Shown: positions 26,033 to 33,861 of the stretch, one piece after another
Numbering within the stretch: position 1 is the first letter of the stretch
How the letters are laid out: every line of letters begins with the position of its first letter
Source: Promethearchaeota archaeon Loki_b32
GTDB taxonomy: Archaea; Asgardarchaeota; Lokiarchaeia; Sigyniarchaeales; SOKP01
Assembly: GCA_005223125.1 (NCBI GenBank)
Contig: NJBH01000027.1
Span: 1-53,446 of the forward strand
Direction of reading: 5' to 3'
DNA length: 53,446 bases
Notes under the pieces: generated by a model
What the model was told of the DNA's origin: nothing
The model's input: only the letters and a program-made list of their open reading frames with translations
The model's database searches: none
Made by a program: the position numbers and the translations under genes

Positions 26033-27328
26033 ATGGAATTAGGGAAACCGGTATTATTTTATTTCTATCCTAATTTGGAGAAAAAAATTCCATGGATTCC
26101 ATTGCTAATGGGCTTACCAACTAATTTAGATAGGCTTACAGAATTAGAAAACGAATTTGATTTAAAAGGTGGAGAAATTTATATCAAACGTGATGACAAA
26201 ATTCATCATATCTATGGGGGAAATAAACTAAGAAAATTTGAATTTATTTTTGGAAAAGTTAAAAAAAAAAAGAAAAAAGGAGTTTTAACAACGGGAGGTA
26301 TTGGAACCAATCACGGGTTAGCTTGTGCTATTATTTGTCACGAATTAAGTCCAACTTTAAAATGCCAGCTTTATCTTTTTCATCAACCGTTAACTTGGCA
26401 TGTTCAACGTTCATTATTGTTATTTAATTATTTTGGAGCGAAGATTCATCTTGGTAAGGGAGATGTTGGTACTTTTATTAAAAGTTTATTTTTCAAAGTA
26501 CTACATCCAAGATATTTTTGGATGTTTCCAGGAGGATCACCATTATTCGGGATTGGGTCTTCTCTTGGGACTTTTGGATTTGTGAACGCTGCATTTGAGT
26601 TAAAAAAACAAATTGATCAGAAATTTGTTCCTGAACCTGATGCCATTTTTATAGCTGGAGGATCAGTGGGAACTGCAGCGGGACTTATTGCAGGTTGTAA
26701 GTTATTAGGTTTAAAATCAAAAGTTCATGTTGTAGCGGTTTATACTAGTTTAACATCAAATCCATCAGCAGTTATGAAGAATGCTAATAAAGCAATTAAA
26801 TTCTTAAGAAAAAGGGATAAATCAATTCCTAATATAAAAGTTAACGAAGATGACTTTGTTTTTATTACTGGTTATTTAGGATCTGGTTATGGTATTAAAA
26901 CATCAAGGGGTCAAAATGCTGTTGATAGAGTATTTGAATTAGAAGGACATAAAAAAGGTTTTAAACTTGAAACCACATATACAGGAAAAGCAATGGCTGC
27001 ATTATTCGATTATTTAAAACAAGAAGAGAATAAAAATAAGACAATCCTATTTTGGAATACTTATAATTCTAATGATTTGGATAAATATCTTAAGGAAACT
27101 GATTTTCAATATAAAAAGCTACCAAAAAAATTTCATAAATTCTACGAGGAAAGTAAATTTCAATGCTGGCAAATCACAAATTGCCCACAAGATATAAAAA
27201 AAAGTTGTCCTGCGTATTTAAACCATGAATATAGGTTTTGGAAATTTACAGATTGTATGCTTGATGAACAAAAACAAAGGAAAGCTTTGGAAGAATTAAA
27301 AAACGTAATAAAATTAGAAGATGCTTAA
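26033..27328 (+). CDS. D-cysteine desulfhydrase/ACC deaminase-like PLP enzyme with Cys-rich tail
   Basis: Fold-type II PLP enzyme of 431 residues. The cofactor lysine is Lys65 in YGGNKLRKFEF, the family's signature. GGIGTNHGLACA and IFIAGGSVGTAAGLIAG form the phosphate-binding part, and TYTGKAMAALFDYL is the closing segment. Relatives desulfurate D-cysteine or deaminate aminocyclopropane carboxylate. Unlike the bacterial enzymes it carries about 50 extra residues at the C-terminus with five cysteines (FQCWQITNCPQ, SCPAYL, TDCML), a pattern resembling short Cys-rich metal- or cluster-binding tails. The function of the tail is unknown. The membrane is not involved. Confidence 0.83.
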   Translation: MELGKPVLFYFYPNLEKKIPWIPLLMGLPTNLDRLTELENEFDLKGGEIYIKRDDKIHHIYGGNKLRKFEFIFGKVKKKKKKGVLTTGGIGTNHGLACAIICHELSPTLKCQLYLFHQPLTWHVQRSLLLFNYFGAKIHLGKGDVGTFIKSLFFKVLHPRYFWMFPGGSPLFGIGSSLGTFGFVNAAFELKKQIDQKFVPEPDAIFIAGGSVGTAAGLIAGCKLLGLKSKVHVVAVYTSLTSNPSAVMKNANKAIKFLRKRDKSIPNIKVNEDDFVFITGYLGSGYGIKTSRGQNAVDRVFELEGHKKGFKLETTYTGKAMAALFDYLKQEENKNKTILFWNTYNSNDLDKYLKETDFQYKKLPKKFHKFYEESKFQCWQITNCPQDIKKSCPAYLNHEYRFWKFTDCMLDEQKQRKALEELKNVIKLEDA

Positions 27329-27415
27329 TATTAATTTTTTTTCGAGACTGGGACATTTGGTTAATAATGCGTTATTTTAAATAATATTTCATCATTACAA
27401 ATTATTAAGCTAAAA

Positions 27416-27967
27416 ATGTCTTTAATCCCTAAGAAAATCTTTTTTGTAAAAGGAAAAGGTTTTTCCTCAAATTCAAAATTACGTTCATTTGAAGAAGCGT
27501 TAAGAGACGCGGGTATTGAAAAATTTAACCTTGTAAAGGTTTCATCAATTATACCCCCACATTGCAAGGAAGTGATGAAATCGAAGGGATTAAAACACCT
27601 TGAAACAGGTCAAGTTGTGTATTCTGTTTTAAGTAAAATTAGTTCTAATAATAGAGATGACCTAATCTGCGCTTCAATAGGAGTAGCCAAGCCTGCCAAC
27701 GAAGAGTTTTATGGTTATTTAAGTGAACATCACTCTATTGATATTAAACCGGAAAAATTAGGGGAAATCTCAGAAGGATTGGCTGCTGAAATGCTTGCAA
27801 CAACACTCGGAATCCCTTTTAATTCTGAATCTGATTATGCTAAGAAGAAAGAAATATTGAGCATTGATGGGAAAATAATTGAAACAAAAAATATTACAGA
27901 ATCTACAACAGTTAAAAAAGATGATGAATGGGCAACTGTTTTAGCAGCCGCAATATTTATTTTATAA
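27416..27967 (+). CDS. pdaD: Pyruvoyl-dependent arginine decarboxylase
   Basis: PdaD-family enzyme, 183 residues, making agmatine from arginine, the first step of archaeal polyamine synthesis. The self-cleavage site is the Ser43-Ser44 pair in LVKVSSIIPPHC, matching the SS-I-x-PP motif where the proenzyme splits and the new N-terminal Ser becomes the pyruvoyl group. The downstream signatures ICASIGVAKP and SEGLAAEMLATTLG also match, and the protein ends in WATVLAAAIFIL, as expected. It starts with ATG at 27416. The gene converges on the GH57 enzyme with eight bases between stops. Confidence 0.9.
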   Translation: MSLIPKKIFFVKGKGFSSNSKLRSFEEALRDAGIEKFNLVKVSSIIPPHCKEVMKSKGLKHLETGQVVYSVLSKISSNNRDDLICASIGVAKPANEEFYGYLSEHHSIDIKPEKLGEISEGLAAEMLATTLGIPFNSESDYAKKKEILSIDGKIIETKNITESTTVKKDDEWATVLAAAIFIL

Positions 27968-27975
27968 AAAAAGAT

Positions 27976-29568
27976 TCAATTAATTTTCTTAAAATATTTA
28001 ATGTTAATATTTTGAAAGCAGGAATCAATTGATTCAATTTCTTCTAAAGTTTCTAAGGTTATTCTCTTATTATCATTAAAATCTTTAGCTGCCCAAATTA
28101 ATTTGTTAAATCGCTGATGGTGATGATGAAATCTTTGGTTTGCATACTCTTTTGCCTGTTTTGTGTATAGAAGAAAGGGCCAATCACTACCTTCCATCAA
28201 TAAGAGTTCACGTGCAATTTGCTTAAGAATCCTTACTTCCCAATTATTGGGATGTGGATTAATTTCTAATACATTTTCAAATTCTTTTACTGAACCATTA
28301 ATATAAGACCAAATCCAACCATGTTCTGGATTTTTCCATACTTGAAAATGACCTCCTTCTCCCCAACTACTTTCTCCCATTTTGATTATAGAAAAATCAT
28401 CCTTAACTTTCGAAATATAGTCAGAAATAGCGATCATTTCAATATCACTATGGTTATGGATCAATTCGAAGATTTTCTTTAACCATAATATCCCCTCCAT
28501 CCACCAATGACCATAAAGCTCAAAATCGTAAGGAGAAACAATAATCCCATTTATTTTGAATTTTTCTGAAAATTGTTTTAATTCTTCATTAACTAAGGAA
28601 ACAAAGTGATTTGCATGAGAATTAACAATTGCTCCTGCCTTTTCAATGTCATAAAATTGCTTTTCACTTTTTCCTAGATCTTTATTAGTGATTCTCCAAT
28701 AGTGTAATCCTGATTCATGATCTTTTCTATGAAATTCCCTATAATATTCATTTCCAGGATATCCTATTTTTGAATCCCACACTTGTCTACTTGTCTTTTT
28801 ATTTCTACCAAATACAGAAAGTTTCGTTTCTAGTGTATATCCAAAATTAGTATTCAATCCAATATCGTTTTTCTGCTCTAAGATTTCAGCATTTAAAATT
28901 CCATGAGAATCAACAAAAAAGTATTTAATTCCAGAATTATTTAACCAATAATCAATACTTTCTCGTAGTTTGCTATTTTTAAATTCTTTAGGTCGGTAAG
29001 CACATTCGGGAAGCCAGATACCTTTTGGTTCTTTTTGGAAGTGCTCCTTATGAGTTTCTACAGCTACTTGAATTTGTGAAAAAATTCCAGAATCACTCTC
29101 AAAAAGGGGTAAAAATCCATGTGTTGCGCCACATGTTATTAATTCAATCATCCCTTCATCTTGGAGCCATTTAAATGAACCTAATAAATCTCTATAATAA
29201 TTATGATAATATGAATCTAATACATGCTCAAGATTCTTTAAATAAAATTCTGCTATGTTCTTTCTGACTTGATGGTTTTCAAATCTCTTAACATCATTTT
29301 TAGTTCTTATTATTAGACTTTCCATATATTCCGTAAATCTCTGTTTCATGTAGTCATCTGCTAATTGTTCAGCTAATATTGGTGTTATATTAATAGTAAT
29401 TGCGGTTTTGATTTTCTTCTCTTTTAATTCTCTTAATACATTTAATAATGGAATATATGTTTCATTCATTGCTTCCATGAGCCATTCTTCCCCTGCAGGC
29501 CAAGTTCCCGACTTTTTACACCACGGAATATGCCCATGTAGAACTAAACCAAAATATCCAATAGTCAT
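27976..29568 (-). CDS. GH57 1,4-alpha-glucan branching enzyme
   Basis: Glycoside hydrolase family 57 protein of 530 residues in the DUF1957 branching-enzyme group. The N-terminal strand FGLVLHGHIPWC is typical. The catalytic nucleophile is Glu188 in GIWLPECAYRP, and the second catalytic residue is the Asp of VSPYDFELYGHWWMEG. The family-specific C-terminal helical domain ends near ANQRFHHHHQRFNKL. It introduces alpha-1,6 branches into glycogen-like polymers, implying an intracellular glucan store. No other glycogen gene is adjacent. The M24-like gene is divergent, sharing a 168-base spacer that must hold both promoters. Confidence 0.9.
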   Translation of the reverse strand: MTIGYFGLVLHGHIPWCKKSGTWPAGEEWLMEAMNETYIPLLNVLRELKEKKIKTAITINITPILAEQLADDYMKQRFTEYMESLIIRTKNDVKRFENHQVRKNIAEFYLKNLEHVLDSYYHNYYRDLLGSFKWLQDEGMIELITCGATHGFLPLFESDSGIFSQIQVAVETHKEHFQKEPKGIWLPECAYRPKEFKNSKLRESIDYWLNNSGIKYFFVDSHGILNAEILEQKNDIGLNTNFGYTLETKLSVFGRNKKTSRQVWDSKIGYPGNEYYREFHRKDHESGLHYWRITNKDLGKSEKQFYDIEKAGAIVNSHANHFVSLVNEELKQFSEKFKINGIIVSPYDFELYGHWWMEGILWLKKIFELIHNHSDIEMIAISDYISKVKDDFSIIKMGESSWGEGGHFQVWKNPEHGWIWSYINGSVKEFENVLEINPHPNNWEVRILKQIARELLLMEGSDWPFLLYTKQAKEYANQRFHHHHQRFNKLIWAAKDFNDNKRITLETLEEIESIDSCFQNINIKYFKKIN

Positions 29569-29736
29569 TTTCAGAAAAATTAAATATTTTATTTATAACA
29601 ATGTCTTTTATGACATTTATATTCCAATGGATTAATGATAAGGATTAATGTAATAAAACTTTAGGTTATGCTAAATCTATTTTTAATAACTAATATTATT
29701 TGATTATAACACAAACTTAAATTTTGTTATAGAACA

Positions 29737-30903
29737 ATGAGTCTAAAACTAAAATCTATTACGTCTCCACCTAGTAGTGAAGAGTTGTCTAATCGTTTAA
29801 AAAATATCAGAAGGTTAATGAAAGAACAGAACTTGGATTATTATATTTCATTTAATCCAGTAAATATCTATTATTTAACCAACTTTGCTTTCTATGTTCA
29901 TGAAAGGCCTTTTATTTTAATAATAGAAAATGAAGGATTACCTAAAATGGTAATTCCAAGATTAGAAAAAGGTCATTTTGAATCTAGAGCCCTATGTGAA
30001 CTTGAATTTGTAGTATATTATGAATTTCCCGCCCAGAAAGGTGAAAATTGGAATGATTATTATCAAGAACAAATCAGAGGAGATGCTACTGTGGGAATAG
30101 AGTCTGAGTTACCGATAGGGATCGCTAATAAGACTCCAGGAAAAAAGATTGTCAGCGATATCATTGATGAAACCAGAATAATTAAAACGGATTATGAAAT
30201 TGGGCGCATTTATCATGCGTGCCGAGTTGTAAATAAGGGTCATAGAGTATTGCTTAAAAAATGTCGACCAAAGGTTCTTGAGTTTGCTTTATACAAAGAA
30301 GTTACTGATTCTATGACTTCTAAGATTGTACAAGATATACCTCATGCTAACTTTAGAGCCACACAGACAACAGGAGCTGTTTGGCCACCATCTATTTCAC
30401 ATGACCCTCACTTAATACCACATATCTTTAAAGAGATGGAAGAAGGAGGTCCTCATGTTTCAATAGTATCTGCTCAGGTAGATGGTTATGGTGTTGAGAT
30501 TGAAAGAACCTTTTTCTTAGGACATGTACCCGAGGAGACTATAAAACCTTTTGAAGTGATGTTTGAGGCAAGAGCTCTAGCATATAGTATGCTCAAACCA
30601 GGTACAATTATGAGTGAAGTGGATAAAAAAGTAAGGAAATTAATTACAGAAAAAGGTTACGGTGATTATATCATACACCGTACTGGACATGGTCTTGGTA
30701 TTACAGGGCATGAAGCGCCATTTCTAGCTGAGGGTTATGATAAACCTTTAGAAAAAAATATGGTAATAAGTGTCGAACCTGGTATATATATTCCAGGAAT
30801 AGGCGGATTTCGTCATTCTGACACTGTTTTGATAACAGAAGAAGGATATCAAAAATTAACTAAAGCCCCAGAGACTCTTGAAGAAGTAACAATTTCACTA
30901 TAA
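29737..30903 (+). CDS. M24 (pita-bread) family protein with degraded metal site
   Basis: A 388-residue protein with the Xaa-Pro dipeptidase architecture: N-terminal creatinase-like domain (about 10-160) and C-terminal pita-bread domain. Of the five metal ligands expected in aminopeptidase P and methionine aminopeptidase, the His of RTGHGLG and the Glu of ISVEPGIY are kept. The first Asp is Ile243, the second Asp is Glu254 (DGYGVEIERT) and the last Glu is Ser361 (GFRHSDT). The dinuclear site is therefore broken, as in creatinase, ectoine-hydrolase-like or Spt16-like members that work without metal. It probably hydrolyses a non-peptide C-N bond or only binds a ligand. The catalytic HE-x-P histidine remains. 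Confidence 0.82.
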   Translation: MSLKLKSITSPPSSEELSNRLKNIRRLMKEQNLDYYISFNPVNIYYLTNFAFYVHERPFILIIENEGLPKMVIPRLEKGHFESRALCELEFVVYYEFPAQKGENWNDYYQEQIRGDATVGIESELPIGIANKTPGKKIVSDIIDETRIIKTDYEIGRIYHACRVVNKGHRVLLKKCRPKVLEFALYKEVTDSMTSKIVQDIPHANFRATQTTGAVWPPSISHDPHLIPHIFKEMEEGGPHVSIVSAQVDGYGVEIERTFFLGHVPEETIKPFEVMFEARALAYSMLKPGTIMSEVDKKVRKLITEKGYGDYIIHRTGHGLGITGHEAPFLAEGYDKPLEKNMVISVEPGIYIPGIGGFRHSDTVLITEEGYQKLTKAPETLEEVTISL

Positions 30904-30917
30904 TTGTTCTGAGAAAA

Positions 30918-31421
30918 TTATACATTTTTTACTATTTTATTTAGAGGTTTCCTAGGTTTAGGATCAGGAATATCTCCTTTAATATAACCAAAAGGTAAAA
31001 CTGTAAGAAGGTAATCATTTTCGTCTAATCCTAGTAATTCTTTTACTTTCTCTCTATTCATTGCTCCAATCCAGCATGTTCCGATACCTAGAACCCATGC
31101 CATCAACATCATATTCATTGATACTAGAGAAGTGTCAATCACATGCCACTTAGGACTAATATTTAGTTTACCGACAATAACAATTGCTACAGGTGCTTCT
31201 TTAATAAATTTACCATAATAAGCATTTTTAGAAATTTTCTCTAAAAGCTCTTTATGTTCTATAACAATAAACTCCCATGGTTGCCTATGTGAGGCACTTG
31301 GAGTCCATCTTCCCGCTTCTAAAATCATTTCGATTTCTTTTTCTGATATGGGATCAGCTTGAAATGATCTAATACTTCTTCTCCCCTTAAGAAATTTAAG
31401 AAATAGTTCAGGTTCTATCAT
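30918..31421 (-). CDS. Nitroreductase-family FMN oxidoreductase
   Basis: Flavoprotein of 167 residues with the family opening RRSIRSFQADPISEKEIEMIL, the FMN contact segment WTPSASHRQPWEFIVIE, and the C-terminal MLMAWVLGIGTCWIGAM followed by VLPFGYIKGD. It would act as a homodimer reducing quinones, nitro or ene substrates with NAD(P)H; the natural substrate is unknown. It converges with the M24-like gene with only 14 bases between stops. Confidence 0.88.
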   Translation of the reverse strand: MIEPELFLKFLKGRRSIRSFQADPISEKEIEMILEAGRWTPSASHRQPWEFIVIEHKELLEKISKNAYYGKFIKEAPVAIVIVGKLNISPKWHVIDTSLVSMNMMLMAWVLGIGTCWIGAMNREKVKELLGLDENDYLLTVLPFGYIKGDIPDPKPRKPLNKIVKNV

Positions 31422-31538
31422 TTTTGAATTTTTTTAATTTTTTAATGATTATTAATCATATAATTATTAAAAATCCTTTTTCAATATCTTATAACCTTTT
31501 CTAAATTAAGAAGCTTTTAATTTTAAGAGTTAATTTAA

Positions 31539-32792
31539 TCATTCTTGATTAAAATAATCAGATTCAAGATTAGGATAAATTTTCTTTTTTCTTCCATCTT
31601 TTTTAAATCTTATAAGTCCTAAATCAATTAATTTATTTAAGTGGTATTGAATTGTTTTATGATCTACCTTAAATTCTTTAGTGATTAAGTTATTCCACAT
31701 CCCCGGTTTTTTCTCAATCATTTGTAAAATCTCTAAAGTTAATTTACTCTTTTGTAACTTTAAATCTACATTAGAGATAGGATTTTTCTGATAATATGGG
31801 AAATATGCTATAAAATATCCTATACGTTTTTTTCCAATAACCTTATAAGTAAGTAACATATCAAGATGCCAAACCAAGTTCCCTGCAGCTAACCCTGTTC
31901 TGCGTAGTAATTCATTAAAATGAATTCCGGGTTCATTTAAGATTAAATCTATTATTTTGTTCCGATTTTGATTCTCTAAAACCTCATCTAAAGATAATCG
32001 GTGGGCTCCTTTCTCAATTGGAATTGTTCTTGTTCTTAAGTATTGGAAATAATCTTTTTTTGAGATTAAAACTACTAAAGCAACAATTCCAATCCCTATT
32101 ACGGAAATTGTTACTATTAGCCAAGTCCAATCCTTTTGGATCACCTCTACTTCAAATAGTGTAATGTAATAATCAGTATCTTGTTGAAGAGATGTAATAG
32201 AACCTTCTATATATTTTTCAGAGGTAGTTTCATTGGCATTCTCTATAGTATCAACTAATTCCCATGATTCTTTGTTAGTTTCAAATATAGCCAATGAATA
32301 TGTAGAATCAGGATTAATGCCATATAATTGAACCTTTCTGTATCTAATGGTTATGTTATCTATTGATGTATTCGATCTTATCCTAAAGATACAATTATAG
32401 CCAAATCGAAATCTTGAATTGCTTCTTTGTGGCTGTTGTGGCGATTGCATTATACCAAAACTCTGTAATTCCGATTTAATTGAGATATTTAGTGAAATTG
32501 GAATACTGTTATTTATTATAAAATAGGTTTGGCGAAACATAATATTGTTTTCGTACTCAATATAAAGATCAATATAAGTATCTGTTGAGATTTCGAATGT
32601 GTTATTATTCATGAAATCATACAAAACTCTTTCTTTTGGTTTAATAGAGTCTTGAGTAGAAAAACCATTAATTTTTTCTTTTCTTGCACTGGCATTAGCA
32701 ATTAATAAATTAGATTCAAGGAAAAATATAAATAGAAATAGTATAACGACATACAAGTACTTTTTCCTTTTTCCTAACTCAAATATCGCCAA
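31539..32792 (-). CDS. Membrane-bound regulator with tandem winged-helix domains
   Basis: A 417-residue one-component membrane regulator. It has a signal-anchor (about 10-33), an external beta-rich sensor-like domain (about 50-215, with one cysteine), a transmembrane helix (about 222-245, WTWLIVTISVIGIGIVALVVLI), and then a cytoplasmic part with two winged helices, about 265-335 (NEPGIHFNELLRRTGLAAGNLVWHLDML) and about 345-410 (GMWNNLITKEFKVDHKTIQYHLNKL). Signals outside the cell would act directly on DNA binding inside. The start is TTG, with GAAGGA seven bases upstream. It lies 67 bases after the surface protein gene and is probably cotranscribed with it; that protein is the natural candidate for sensing or target. 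Confidence 0.75.
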   Translation of the reverse strand: MAIFELGKRKKYLYVVILFLFIFFLESNLLIANASARKEKINGFSTQDSIKPKERVLYDFMNNNTFEISTDTYIDLYIEYENNIMFRQTYFIINNSIPISLNISIKSELQSFGIMQSPQQPQRSNSRFRFGYNCIFRIRSNTSIDNITIRYRKVQLYGINPDSTYSLAIFETNKESWELVDTIENANETTSEKYIEGSITSLQQDTDYYITLFEVEVIQKDWTWLIVTISVIGIGIVALVVLISKKDYFQYLRTRTIPIEKGAHRLSLDEVLENQNRNKIIDLILNEPGIHFNELLRRTGLAAGNLVWHLDMLLTYKVIGKKRIGYFIAYFPYYQKNPISNVDLKLQKSKLTLEILQMIEKKPGMWNNLITKEFKVDHKTIQYHLNKLIDLGLIRFKKDGRKKKIYPNLESDYFNQE

Positions 32793-32859
32793 TTAATTTC
32801 CTTCAATTATATTTAATTAATATATAAAATCTTAAAAAAAAAAATATTTTTGAATATAT

Positions 32860-33537
32860 TTACTTTCGTTTTTTTAGATATATTACTAAAACCACAGCAA
32901 TAACTGCTACTCCAATAACCGCAGCTCCAACACTGATATAAATCCAAAGAGTATTATCCGCTTCAGGTATGAGTATTGTCCAATAAGAGAAGTGGTCAGT
33001 TTCAGCAACTAAATTTCCATCTTCAATGGTAGTTGGAACTGTAACCCATTCTCCTTCATAGTAGTATGCCCATTCTCCATTTCGATTTTCATTGGTTGCC
33101 TTTATTTTAAGCTTAGCATCACAAGTACCATTACATTGTATTTGAAGACAGAATCCTTCTTCATACCGATAACGGTGTCGCTCTTTTATCCTAAAAGTAG
33201 AACCTTTTTGTAAACCAAGTTGAATTTGTTCTTCTCTGCAAGTCATGGTCATTTCTAAGTCTCCATCTGCATCTATTTCAATTTCAAAATCTTTTTCTCC
33301 AATCCTAAAGGAGTCACAATCAAGGTTTAAATCAATATTAACGTTTGAGGTAAAGTTCAATCTAGTTTGGTACTCAAATTGGAACATTGTTCTATTGTTT
33401 GCCTGTACTTGGCTTGTAATCGTATTACCAACAACTGGAATTGAAGCATCCGCGCCTAAAACTGTAGTAACGTTGAATAATGAAATTAAAATTGCGAAAG
33501 TAAAAATTCCGATAAGTATTTTATTAAATTTTTTCAT
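32860..33537 (-). CDS. Secreted, C-terminally anchored surface protein
   Basis: Unknown 225-residue protein with a clear signal peptide (MKKFNKILIGIFTFAILISL, cleavage after VLGA), an external beta-rich domain of about 165 residues with several cysteines (DCDS, MTCREE, FCLQIQCNGTCD) that could form disulfides, and a C-terminal membrane helix (about 198-220) followed by KKRK. This is type I topology with nearly everything outside. Its end YWTILIPEADNTLWIYISVGAAV is like PGF/S-layer-type anchors, but no sorting motif is seen. It is the first gene of a pair with the membrane-bound regulator and has its own promoter. Confidence 0.7.
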   Translation of the reverse strand: MKKFNKILIGIFTFAILISLFNVTTVLGADASIPVVGNTITSQVQANNRTMFQFEYQTRLNFTSNVNIDLNLDCDSFRIGEKDFEIEIDADGDLEMTMTCREEQIQLGLQKGSTFRIKERHRYRYEEGFCLQIQCNGTCDAKLKIKATNENRNGEWAYYYEGEWVTVPTTIEDGNLVAETDHFSYWTILIPEADNTLWIYISVGAAVIGVAVIAVVLVIYLKKRK

Positions 33538-33581
33538 TCTTTTTTTAACACCTAAATTGGTCTAAGTTAATTAACGTGTGT

Positions 33582-33592
33582 CATATAAAAAG
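33582..33592 (-). promoter_or_regulatory. TATA box of the surface protein/regulator operon
   Basis: On the minus strand the sequence reads CAATACTTTTTATATGA, a good archaeal TATA element about 50 bases before the ATG at 33537, predicting a short leader of about 20-25 bases. The remaining spacer up to 33861 shows no gene; only a GATGGAG ribosome site for the divergent HTH/coiled-coil gene stands out. Confidence 0.55.
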
Positions 33593-33861
33593 TATTGAGG
33601 AATAATCTTTCCCAATTAAATTAAAATTATTTAACACATCTCGTTTAAGATTGTATACTATTATGTAATATGAATCTAAAGCTACTTTAGAGTTCTATTA
33701 CTTTTATTCAAATAAACACCCTTGAAGCTTAAATTTTAATATTAGAATTTTGAAAATATTAATAAGAATTTTCAGATTAAACTATTAATAAGGAATTCAT
33801 CTTAAATTTATTTTAATTTGAATTTTACAAAAATATTTATTATTACGATGGAGAAAAATTT

